Source: Agelas oroides
Taxonomy: Eukaryota > Porifera > Demospongiae > Agelasida > Agelasidae
NCBI GenBank assembly: GCA_949130485.1
Contig: OX422184.1
Span: 20,104,824-20,168,823 of the forward strand
Direction of reading: 5' to 3'
DNA length: 64,000 bases
In this document: piece by piece, positions 10,901 to 19,256 of the stretch
Layout of the letters: each line of letters opens with the position of its first letter
How positions within the stretch are numbered: position 1 is the stretch's first letter
Notes under the pieces: generated by a model
Told to the model about the DNA's origin: nothing
Database searches by the model: none
Seen by the model: only the letters and a program-made list of their open reading frames with translations
Translations under genes and position numbers: made by a program

Positions 10901-12613
10901 GCGTTATCAGACAGTTGAGCACAACGTGGCTGCATTTTCAGAGCTTTCTCTTGCTGTACGCTGGCAGGGAAGGCTAAGCAGAGGTTCCCACTATGAGCAA
11001 AAGTAAGAAGGCTAATCTAATGTCAAGTTGTTCACTTGAAGGGCGAAGGTGGACAACCTTGTTGAAAAGATCGACGAGTGTCCGCTAAATTGGGGTCGTT
11101 ATGTGTACAATTGAGAGCGCGAAAAGTGTCCGTTATACGGAGTAGCGGGGTGTCCGCTATTCAGGGGTTTCTAATGCATTGAAGTCTATGGAGAAACGAT
11201 TGGGAATTTAAGAATTGTCCGCTATAAGGTGGGTGTGGCCAGGGTGTCCGCTGTTGAGCGTGTCCGTTAAGAGAGGCCTGGTCCATTTATCACGTGAATG
11301 ACGTCATGTCACCTAGTAGACAGGGGAGAGGGGAGCATTTCGCGCACGCATTCTTTGGTTTGAACCAGGAGCGGTACGTTTTTTCGCTTCGCTGACGTTC
11401 GAAACTCCAGCGCTTGGGGCAGAAGCTACAACATAAGGCCTCAAGCTCGTTCTTCCCCTCCGTTTGTGCTACTGCAAGCGATCAAACACTGGACGGTGGT
11501 AAACTGGACGGTGGGAAGGGCACCGTCCAGTTTCTGATCGCTTGCAGTATACAAAGACGGAGGGGAAGGCCTGGTCCATTTTATCACGTGAATGACGTCA
11601 GTGTCTACCTAGGTAAACAGAGGAGGGATCCCCTTTCGAAAGAATGCATTTCGCGCACGCATTTTCGTTTTGAACCAGGAGTGGTACGTTTCTCGCTTCG
11701 CTAACGTTCGAAACTCCAGCGTTCGGGACAGAAACTACAAGATAAGACCTCAGACTCGTTGTTTAGATGCTGAACTCCTCCCAACCTTGTCTACCTACGT
11801 AGACACTGACGTCATTCACGAGAGAAAATGGACCAGGCCTCCCCCCTCCGTCTTTGTATACTACAAACGATCAAAAACTGGACAGCGGGAAGGCCTGGGA
11901 ACGAGGCTATCCGCACCCAGGACGCTAGCCGCGAAAGCGGACACAATCTGCTAGCATATTGGGTCCGGGGCGGGACCCTATCTGCGGCCGGACCCGATCT
12001 GCTGTGAGCATTCACCCGTCTTAAATAGTAGCAAATTGGTTGTTAAAAACATTCTGAAATAAACATGGCGGCGATGATATTTCCCAGGACAAAGTTACGC
12101 TCGGCGATAAAGAAAATAACGCCGCAATAGAGCAATCAAATTTACTGTAGCACTGCAGTTTTTCGGGTGGCACATTTTTCTTTTTCTTTTTTGAATTAAA
12201 CGCAAATCTGCAAACGTCGTTCCCACAAAATTTCAAGGTAGCTCAAAATCGTCGCGCGCACTGTATTCCAAGGTCTCTGGGCGGAAAAAAAGCTCTCCTA
12301 CACGGAGGTTGGAGACGTGCGTCGTTCCAAATACTCCAATTTAACGCGCGACAGAATGTGAGCTCTGTGTAAGGTCTTCACCACAATGACGTTTGCGCAT
12401 TAGTGCAAAGTAGTTGCTGTTTAAATATTGTTACAGCAATTTGCATTCTTTTGCATTGTACTGCTCGCTTATACAAAATTACAGCAGTTAGTTATCAGTA
12501 GTCCGCACAAGTCATGCATGCTTTCTGACAAATAACTCCAATGTAAGAAACTTACCGTGTGCTACTACAGCAGTCAAGAGCAGCAACCACACACTGACAC
12601 AAAGTGGATTCAT
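1516..12613 (-). CDS. Gene A: secreted or membrane SRCR/CCP multidomain protein (3' end outside window)
   Basis: Exons in transcript order: 12556-12613 (signal peptide), 9344-9505 and 8979-9143 (SRCR 1), 8531-8692 and 8264-8428 (SRCR 2), a dead SRCR exon split by a transposon (6310-6346 and 7981-8022), 5480-5656 (CCP), 2584-2742 and 2237-2401 (SRCR 3), 1788-1949 and 1516-1680 (SRCR 4). Every live exon is in phase 1 at both ends (exon 1 ends in phase 1), with GT donors and AG acceptors, so the frame holds throughout. Signal peptide plus cysteine-rich modules imply an extracellular or cell-surface product. SRCR and CCP modules together recall the sponge aggregation receptor of Geodia; adhesion or recognition is inference. 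No membrane segment is visible in the window. The CCP exon is joined to the gene only by strand, phase and position, so two adjacent genes cannot be fully excluded. Confidence 0.75.
2237..2742 (-). CDS. Gene A SRCR domain 3 (two exons)
   Basis: Exons 2584-2742 (159 bp) and 2237-2401 (165 bp), phase 1-1. It carries [35 protein letters not shown], then [32 protein letters not shown]. It is the counterpart of domain 1 in the duplicated block at 8264-9505. The acceptor lies one codon nearer the cysteine than in its sister copy, so the exon is 3 bp shorter. Confidence 0.92.
2743..5479. other. Gene A intron between CCP and SRCR 3: repeats only
   Basis: No exon recognised. About 3770-3960 is a degenerate TTTAGT simple repeat. 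About 4140-4880 is a dispersed repeat whose second copy is at 53040-54440 (shared GTCCAAACGAGTCTGGTTGC and AGCCAAAAATTGGAT). A run of C near 4930 and a GC-richer stretch at 5080-5240 carry no recognisable gene. Open frames here are repeat-derived. Confidence 0.6.
5480..5656 (-). CDS. CCP/sushi module exon of gene A
   Basis: A 177-bp class 1-1 exon (acceptor CAACAG, donor GTATGT) encodes a complete CCP/sushi/SCR module: [31 protein letters not shown], then [10 protein letters not shown]. The four cysteines, the Tyr-Ser-Cys and the Trp before the last Cys are all in place. CCP modules are about 60-residue adhesion and complement-type binding modules, and they occur beside SRCR domains in sponge receptors. 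It lies between the dead SRCR exon and SRCR 3 in the same orientation and phase, so I place it in gene A. Confidence 0.88.
5657..6309. other. Gene A intron with a short local duplication
   Basis: A segment near 5710-5760 (CCATTGCAGCTATGA followed by CACATGTACTCTG) is repeated near 6018-6055. No exon is recognised. Confidence 0.4.
6310..8022 (-). pseudogene. Gene A SRCR first-half exon disrupted by a transposon
   Basis: The 3' part (about 6310-6346) and 5' part (about 7981-8022) together match the start and middle of gene A's SRCR first-half exons, but a 1.6-kb inverted-repeat element sits between them. The start of the exon also carries a 4-base insertion after TGTGCTAAT that brings in a stop and shifts the frame, and the region that should encode GTVCDD...CRQLG is missing below 6310. 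No matching second-half exon is seen before the CCP exon. Because neighbours are all class 1-1, splicing past it keeps the frame. Confidence 0.8.
6347..7976. mobile_element. Inverted-repeat DNA transposon inside an SRCR exon
   Basis: Both ends begin CAGTCGTTCCGCCAGTGACA on opposite strands, and the inverted arms match over roughly 400 bp (about 6347-6750 against 7578-7976). The flanks are both CTTG (6343-6346 and 7977-7980); removing the element and one CTTG restores the SRCR exon sequence, so a 4-bp target duplication is likely. No transposase is visible in the unique middle (about 6753-7577), so this is a non-autonomous element. I do not assign a superfamily. Open frames in the arms are mirror copies and not genes. 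Confidence 0.8.
8264..8692 (-). CDS. Gene A SRCR domain 2 (two exons)
   Basis: Exons 8531-8692 and 8264-8428, phase 1-1, with acceptor TGCAG before the Gln-Cys-Thr-Asn start and donors GTACAT and [35 protein letters not shown] and [11 protein letters not shown] are all present, so the domain looks functional. It corresponds to domain 4 (1516-1949) in the duplicated block. Several changes around GSTNTYQGR separate the copies, so the duplication is recent but not identical. Confidence 0.93.
8979..9505 (-). CDS. Gene A SRCR domain 1 (two exons)
   Basis: Exons 9344-9505 (162 bp) and 8979-9143 (165 bp), both phase 1-1. The first half reads C-NNGDIRL ... GRVEIC ... WGTVCDD ... VVCRQLGF, and the second [16 protein letters not shown] ... 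LVNC ... HNC-H ... GVTC. These carry SRCR cysteines C2, C3, C5, C6, C7 and C8 plus an extra pair (the leading Cys and the Cys of VEIC). SRCR domains are about 100-110 residues and bind proteins or polyanions outside the cell. The acidic helix motif here is HYKDAG rather than HSEDAG. Coding and intron sequence are closely related to 2237-2742. Confidence 0.93.
10804..11276. mobile_element. Tc1/pogo-like MITE, right end uncertain
   Basis: After a TA at 10802-10803 the sequence begins CAGTGAAACCCCTCTATTGT and then GGACACC. The interior repeats GTGTCCGCTA-like words five or more times, and the far end (about 11262-11276) carries GTGTCCGTTAAGAGAGG, the reverse complement of the start but cut off before the terminal CACTG. 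The element therefore looks truncated on the right by another repeat. Confidence 0.5.
11515..11900. repeat. Inverted pair of a dispersed repeat
   Basis: A segment at about 11515-11620 (ACCGTCCAGTTTCTGATCGC, then GGCCTGGTCCATTTTATCAC and GACGTCA) recurs reverse-complemented at about 11790-11890. A partial copy also lies at 15135-15195 and a short one at 10775-10803. No coding potential seen. Confidence 0.55.
12556..12613 (-). CDS. Gene A exon 1: signal peptide
   Basis: The ATG at 12613-12611 opens a 19-residue peptide, [19 protein letters not shown], with the short polar start, leucine-rich core and small residues before cleavage that mark an N-terminal signal peptide. The exon stops at a consensus GTAAG donor in phase 1 and joins the SRCR 1 acceptor at 9505 to give a Gly-Val-Cys start to the first domain. 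It is too short for a simple open-frame search. The 3.05-kb first intron that follows is full of repeats. A decayed copy of this exon lies near 19713-19772. Confidence 0.8.
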
Positions 12614-13650
12614 TTCAAATGCAAAAAATGTACAGACTAAGGTATAACAGGCCAACTGGCAGATTTCAAGCCATCAGTTGATAGAACGTACTAAAGTTTT
12701 GCAACTACAGCCTGACAACTACATACACTGGCTTAAATATTTACCATCATATGAAATACCAGTGAACAGACATCATGACATTGTCTGCAATTAAAAATTA
12801 CATGCGTAGTTACGTAGTCTGTCTATTCTGGTCTCGCATCACCACACTTTGAACTGCAAAATGTATGCAGGTGACCCACCTAAACACAGGATGAGGAAAC
12901 TAGCAGTAATTGTAAAATGAGGAAATGCACGAGGAAATAGCCTGCTTGTAGAGTTTGCTAGCTAATTCTGTCTCAAGCTGGCTATATGTCCTTTACTTTT
13001 GTCTTAGCTACTAACCAACACTGCATTGTATGTGATACCTCTGAGTGCAAGCTTTGGTGATTACAGATGTATCTAGTATATAGTAGAAAAAAAAAAGTTC
13101 CGGGTTTGATAAAGTCATTAAAGTACTCGTATCTACCTACTATTTTAGCGCTTCTCTACGAACCTAACAGACTTATTCAAGCTTGATAGTACAGCTGGAA
13201 ACAGTAATCATTGAAGGATCTTGAGACTATAAGGGCTAGTGAGATGAAAGCATTGCACACTGGCTCTAATGTCCACAAGGTGAAATGAACAAGGTACAGA
13301 ACTATATCAGTGATTACATCACAATGACAAATCTCCGACTGCTAGCTTTGTAACCCCATGAGAGTAGGACTAAGTGTTACAGTCAGGCAAATAGCGGGTA
13401 TTTTTAGCGGAGGTGTAATTTTTGTTCTCTTCGTGGTCGAGTGGGTACAGCATGCTTAATAAGAGATTTCATAGATACATGCATGAGTACATATGCACAC
13501 AAGGGAGTCTTCATAGCCTGACCTCAGTGTATAGGCAAGGTATGTTTAAATTAACCCTTTAGTGTTCCCTTTATGTTTAAATTAACCCTTTAGTGTTCAT
13601 ACTGCCTAAAGGGCTAACCTAGTCCCATCTCGCCTATTCCCATTTTGTCC
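12614..13650. other. Region upstream of gene A
   Basis: This is 5' of the gene A start codon on the minus strand, so promoter and 5' UTR should lie here. I see no element I can name with confidence. About 13230-13400 resembles 44610-44690 and 45095-45180, a dispersed repeat. About 13430-13545 has a tRNA-A-box-like start (TGGTCGAGTGGGT) and is repeated near 45460-45545. Confidence 0.35.
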
Positions 13651-13651
13651 A

Positions 13652-14166
13652 GGGGCGGATCCAAACATTGAAGAAGGGGGGGGAGTGGGGTTGGTGCGGC
13701 TGTGCGGCGCGGGCCTGACTCTCATGTGGTCTGGCCTGCGAGACTAAATTATAATGCACAGCGTTCTAGGGGGTTTGGGGGCATGCTCCACCAGGAAAAT
13801 TTTTTTATTTAGATCATATGAGAGTGCTTCTGAGGCTGTCGGAGACCACCATAACCACGCAAAATTTATGGCAACCGGACTGCAACTTAGGCGATTCATC
13901 GTATAGTCGTTTCTCGGAGCCCCTTCCCTTCGGAATCAGCCTTTGTATGTGAGGTACTGCCACCGTTGTCTCTTGGAACCTGCAGATGAGTGCTTATGTT
14001 TGCAGGCCATGAAGCAGTCATTCATATAGAGATGTGCGCTGTGTCAGAGTAGCTATGTGTGCTAAGCGCGCGGTAACCAGGCTCCGTGTTTAGCGCTTGC
14101 CCAGTCCCGAAGGGGGGGGGGGGGGGGGGGCATTAGTCCCCCATGCTCCCCCCCAATCCACCCCTG
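13652..14166. mobile_element. MITE with CAGGGGCGGATCCA ends
   Basis: The left end CAGGGGCGGATCCA and right end AATCCACCCCTG are near inverted complements. The flanks TTGTC (left) and TTGCC (right) suggest a 5-bp duplication with one change. The G-rich left end and long G run at 14111-14130 fit this family. A second, better preserved member is at 47347-48012. Confidence 0.5.
14111..14130. repeat. Poly-G tract
   Basis: About 20 consecutive G near the right end of the MITE. Similar long homopolymers occur at 15711-15730 (G), 21650-21669 (C), 26015-26026 (C) and 45685-45707 (G). Length in the assembly is unreliable for such tracts. Confidence 0.8.
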
Positions 14167-15950
14167 TTGCCTACTCCCATTTCACCTACTACAAATGAAA
14201 TTGTGCCATTTCGCCTTCTCAGAAAAAAGGAGTTTTTTGACACTAAGACGAACATTCAAGCAACTGAGCTTGCCTTTTCTACAACAAGGAGTGAAGGGGT
14301 GGTTTTTCCACTTTGTTCAAGCTCTAAATTGGAGGATATTCTTGGGCTTATTCATTTCGTACACCAGACAGTTGCACCAGTTTTTGTGCCTCTTCGATTT
14401 GTACAACTACCCTGGAAGCAGCCAAGGTTACAGCTCATAATCTGCTCAGTTGATGAGTTTGTAACATACTTTGAAACATGGTTGGTGAGCAATATGAATT
14501 GCTTGAAAAGCTCATCCCAATGTAAGTATATAAACTGATAGAAATTTTTAAACAGGAACATCGACACATAGCTAGAAATTTTCATTGCTCAGCTTGTAAC
14601 TGATTCCCAACCACCATAAAGTGTTGCAGTAACTAAAAAATACTACTTAGAAACTGTTTTCAGTTGAGTAGGCGACATGGCACATTTGGATTCTTAGTAG
14701 GCAAAATGGGAGTAGGCAAAATGGGTGAAAATTGACAACCTACAATTTTATAGCTTCTCTTCTTGAAATGCTGTTTGCTCACAAGGTAGAAGTTGCTACT
14801 GTTTTTACAATGCCTGCAAGAACTATTTTAAGGCAAGCTGTTCTCTAAATGGTCTTTTGAGCACATAAACCGCAGTATAACTTTTGATTTAAGCTACTGC
14901 TATTATTCCACCTAGGCCAATTGTGATTCAATGTCTACCTTCACGTTTTCAAGCTTAAGGACCGAGCCCAAACCATCCGCCTCGCAACAAGTTGTTTTTC
15001 AATGCTTTCAGCTCATGAGCTCATTCTCAGATTGGAAATTAATACTAGAGTGGGAATTGGATGTCGTACTGCAAATGCAATTGACCAGCTTTCCCACAAG
15101 CAGGAATCTGGGCAACTCCATAGCCTCGTTTCTAGGCCTTCCCACTGTCCAGTTCTTGAACAGAGGGGGAGGTAGGCCTGGTCCATTTTATCATAGATAG
15201 TAGAGTGACAGGGATTGGAAACCTCCGTTAACACCTAATTAATTAACACTTCCTTCTAAAAGACCACCCAAAGTGTAAAAATGGTCATGACTTCCCCCTT
15301 TGTAACTCACATGGGACCACAGCAATCACTATTGAACTGATTTAAGTGAAAAGTTTCAGATTAATACCTTCTCTTAGCTAACACAGGTACAGAACTGTTT
15401 CCCATTGAGATCAGCTGTTGCAGCCTATTAGGTCACAGACTGATGACAGCAGAATTATAAGACAAAATAGGCCAGTGGAATTGCACTGGTACTATACACT
15501 TTGTACCACCTGGCAGCTAGAGGCACAGAAAGGTCTACTATCAGTACAGCTAGCTCATAATAATGGATGATTTGCCTTCCTATTGGCTAAAATCATTGGA
15601 TCTTACCAAGCTTCAAGAAGTTAGTTCAACTTGTTGTAAGTCTTTTTACTTGCTTCTCTATGCCCTCTTCTATTGGAAAATCCTCCCTAAAGCTATGGCT
15701 ATACCAGCAGGGGGGGGGGGGGGGGGGGGGTCCCCGATCGAAAGAACGACGTGCTCTTCGTTTTTAAACACGACCGTATGTTTTTCGCTTTGCAAACGTT
15801 CGAAACTCCAACGATTGGTGAATGGACGTAAGAGAATTGATAAAAAAAACCTTTGGCTGATCTTCCAGTGCTATATAGCTCCCAGTGGAAGTGAAAATAC
15901 TGAGCAAAAATCCGGGCACATGTGGACGCTATTGGGGGTAAAGAGTGATC

Positions 15951-16520
15951 AAGTGTCTTTGGAATTTCTTAGTAATTGCACATAATGAACGATTTGCTTC
16001 TCATATGAAAGTAGTCATACCACAGCAAAATAATAGAGATTTTGTTAACTTAAAATGCAAAACTTGTGACTGAACATGCAAAAATCAATTCATCTAAAGT
16101 GTCTTTGGAATTTCTTAGTAATTGCACATAATGAACGATTTGCTTCTCATATGAAAGTAGTCATACCATAGCAAAATAATGGTGATTTTGCTAACTTAAA
16201 ATGCAAAACTCGTGACTGAACACGCAAATCAATTCATCTAAAGTGTCTTTGGAATTTCTTAGTAATTGCATATAATGAACGATTTGTTTCTCCTAACGAA
16301 AGTAGTCACACCGTATTAAAATAACCGAGACTGAACATGTAGGAGTCAATTAGGCACCATTAAATTGTCTGAAAGGTTTCTAGGTAAATACATGTAATGA
16401 GTATGCAATTTATTTCTAACTGTGGAATTAGGCATGTCATGCATATACAGTACAATTCTTGGAAATTTTGTTGCAGTTGAAGTGCAAAACTGGATGTGTA
16501 GGAGTCAGTTAGGTGTTCTA
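15951..16520. repeat. Tandem repeat, 144-146 bp unit
   Basis: Units starting AAGTGTCTTTGGAATTTCTT begin at 15951, 16097 and 16241, so the spacing is 146 and then 144 bp. The first two are nearly identical, the third is more diverged, and a decayed fourth spans about 16363-16520. The array is not coding. Confidence 0.85.
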
Positions 16521-16535
16521 ACTAATCTACCTACA

Positions 16536-17144
16536 AGACTTAAAAAACATTAAAAATGTAAAAAGATGTAGGGATGGCATGCCAAAAAGTATGCAAACAA
16601 GGTAGAGATGATGCATGAAAGCAAAGGTCTACATATTGGCAAAGCCCCATCCCTACATCTTTTTCACACTACATGCAGTTAGACAGTGCATGGTTAGTCT
16701 TTACTAGCAGTTCATGGCTGTAGCCTCATTCTCAGGCCATGCACTTTCTAGCTCCTCCCACATGGCCTGGGAACGAGGCTAATATTGTAGGTGGCTACCA
16801 AGGTTAGTAGTTTTATTGCCAACATACTACTTGTAGTGACAGTGGTACCCTTGTTATATGCCTCTGGTATAACCTAGACAGTGAGCTCGAGTGGGCTGCA
16901 GACTGGTCATAGTAATCAGTGTGTAAAACTCAAGCACTCATGCACAGCGTTAATAACTGCATGGATGGGTGCAGATTCAGCTCTCAAGCACGCTGTCTAA
17001 CTGCATGCAGTGTGAAAAAGATGTAGGGATGGGGCTTTGCCAATATGTAGACCTTTGCTTTCATGCATCATCTCTACCTTGTTTGCATACTTTTTGGCAT
17101 GCCATCCCTACATCTTCTTACATTTTTAATGTTTTTTAAGTCTT
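16536..17144. repeat. Long inverted repeat of a short MITE
   Basis: The arm at 16536-16689 is repeated almost perfectly in reverse complement at 16990-17144, around a spacer of about 300 bp. Each arm itself contains an inverted-repeat unit of about 100 bp starting AAGATGTAGGGATGG and ending CCATCCCTACATCTT. A partial third copy is at 34053-34130 in a gene B intron. Confidence 0.85.
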
Positions 17145-17723
17145 GTTTCTGTACTCTTTTTAATGTTAATCTCAGTTACAGTTAGACCTAAGCCTAAGAA
17201 GAATATTTCAAGTGTAACCACAACACCAAAACTTGAAGCGGCGTTGACAGTTTAGTAGTGATTCCAGTGTGATATCTGCCCTCCCTGGAGAAAAGTGTAA
17301 TAATTATGGCCAGCCAGAACCTGATGAAGGGCCAACCACTCTCCGTACCAAACTTTGTGAAACCAATTTCATGATTCAGTTGTCACTATGATCACATGAC
17401 GACTGACCAGCTGCAACACAGAAAACTATCATACTGACAACAGACCATCCTAGCTTTACAGTTCACTGAAGCTGTGAGTAGGCTAGTTTTAGTGTAGCTA
17501 CAAGTAGGCAGCTGAATGCAGCGCCTTACCTACGTGGTGTTCATAAGCCTTGCCCAATGCCGCGGGGGAAAAAAACCGTGCCAACCATGCCCGCCCGCTC
17601 GCTTGTGTACTCTCGCTTCCAGACCAATGACCGTGGTCTTCGGTCTGGGAACGAGACTTCGTGTGCGCATGCGTACAAAATTAGAAAATGGCGTCCTTTG
17701 CAACGGACACTAGTGGCTAGCAG
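17145..17723. other. Intergenic, nothing recognised
   Basis: No gene or clear repeat end. The stretch 17540-17720 is GC-richer and its right part (CAACGGACACTAGTGGCTAG) resembles 19210-19245 in reverse complement. Confidence 0.35.
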
Positions 17724-17968
17724 AGGAGGTCGGACACGGTTGAACTTTACTAATTAAAATGGCTGAGGTCACACTAATTGATTTTTCGTATCTCAACAGA
17801 CTAGTTTGCTCGACTTTTACTGAGGGGGGCCCCAGTTTTCAAATCAAGATTCAAGGCTGGGGCAAGTCATAGAAAAAGGTAAAAAGCTTTCTACCTAGCA
17901 ATATCCAAGATCAATTAGTGTGACCTCAGCCGTTTTAATTAGTAAAGTTCAACCGTGTCCGACCTCCT
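17724..17968. mobile_element. Foldback MITE with 9-bp target duplication
   Basis: About 60 bp at each end are inverted copies beginning AGGAGGTCGGACACGGTTGA. The flanks both carry GTGGCTAGC (17713-17721 and 17969-17977). The related sequence at 19199-19245 (reverse strand) reads through without the element and serves as an empty site. Length 245 bp; no coding potential. Confidence 0.8.
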
Positions 17969-17999
17969 GTGGCTAGCGACAGGAACGTTGCCATCGTTA

Positions 18000-19256
18000 T
18001 GCGCATGCGCAGTGTCTCGTTCCTGGCGCTAACCGCTACACGTATTGCGAGCTAGCGACAGGAACGTTGCCACTCTGTATTATGCATGTCCAGTAACGGT
18101 ATCTTTCCCGTGGTATTTTTTTCAGTATGGAGAAATTAAAATTAACATAGAAGAGATTAAGTCTCATATTGCTACTTGAGAACCTAGGCAAAACATGTTT
18201 CGTAAGTTCAAGTGAAGTGATAAGCAACTATCAATGCAGCTGATAGTACACACTTTCTAGAAAGCTTTGATGTATACTGACCAGAAGTGCTTGCAACATA
18301 TAAAGTCCCCATGATGTAGTCTCTCTCAAGGAAAAAGGCATTTCAAGTGACAACGTACAGTGACAGAGAGCAACAACAATAATCGAATTCAAGAATAATT
18401 TATAATGGCCTCGGCAAGGGTGAGGGAAATGTGCAAGTGAAACTAAATTTGTCAATAAGTGTAAGGGAGTTAAAAGAAGTATCTAATTAAGTTGTCAAAA
18501 AGATCTTAAAACAATACCAAAAAAATGAGGACATGGAACTGCAACATGTTGTAAAAGAGAATGGGTTTTATTGAGTTCCATGAGCCATCCATCCTCATGC
18601 TGCTTGCAGAGACCATGTGAAGTTACAACAACCTGAAGGGTAGACACACATAATTTGACAATATACTGGCTGATTAAGCAAGTGTTTCATCTATTGTGAC
18701 CGTTTTACCTGCATGAGCAGTCTTGTTCAATACCGTCGAAAAAAGGGCCTGGGATATTGGGGTGATTTATGAAAAGCAACACAAGCAGTGTCTGTGTGGT
18801 TCACAAGTAGTCTTGTGCCCAGCCTATTTTCAGTGCAGAATACTAGTCTGGGAACTAGACTAGTTCATAAGACTGCATTATAGGCTGGTAAGCTTCCTAG
18901 GTCACTGTAAGTCTAACTCAATTTGGCAAGGTTTGTAAAGTACACAAATTTAGGACAGTGCTCTTCAATTAGAAAACAGTGCGCAACAATCATATGTTTC
19001 CGGCTACTCCCAGTTTCATATCTAACACTAAACTACTGCATAGCAAACTGATATTGAATATTGAGCCTACCTGTTGCTTTCTCCTTTGTTTCCCCTGGTT
19101 CCAGAGACTAGCTAAACTATGTCAGTGCCGAGGGCAGTGCTGTTCGAATTTCACTGTTTCACGTGAGCTAAATCTTGTATTACGTCATTTTTTGAGATGG
19201 CAACGTTCCTGTCGCTAGCCGCTAGTGCAACGGACAGCAGCCTCAGAGTGTTGTGA
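18000..19256. other. Intergenic sequence upstream of the plus-strand gene
   Basis: No gene recognised at 18000-19150. The 100 bases before the ATG at 19257 include a segment (19199-19245) related to 17690-17720 and 17969-18000; the motif CGCTAGC...GGAACGTTGCC recurs at 18050-18072. Promoter elements are not obvious. Confidence 0.35.

Larger units (their letters stand above)
9506..12555. other. Gene A first intron, repeat-filled
   Basis: No exon recognised. It holds a TA-flanked repeat starting at 10804 and a repeat family at 10770-11900 built around the phrases ACCGTCCAGTTT and GGCCTGGTCCATTTTATCAC, present in both orientations (11515-11600 against 11800-11890), with another copy at 15118-15200. 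The stretch 9700-10500 shows nothing I recognise. Confidence 0.5.

Noticed and set aside
15563..15985. 140-residue plus-strand frame
   Set aside because: It runs through a poly-G tract (a glycine run) and into a tandem repeat array, with no recognisable domain or splice context.
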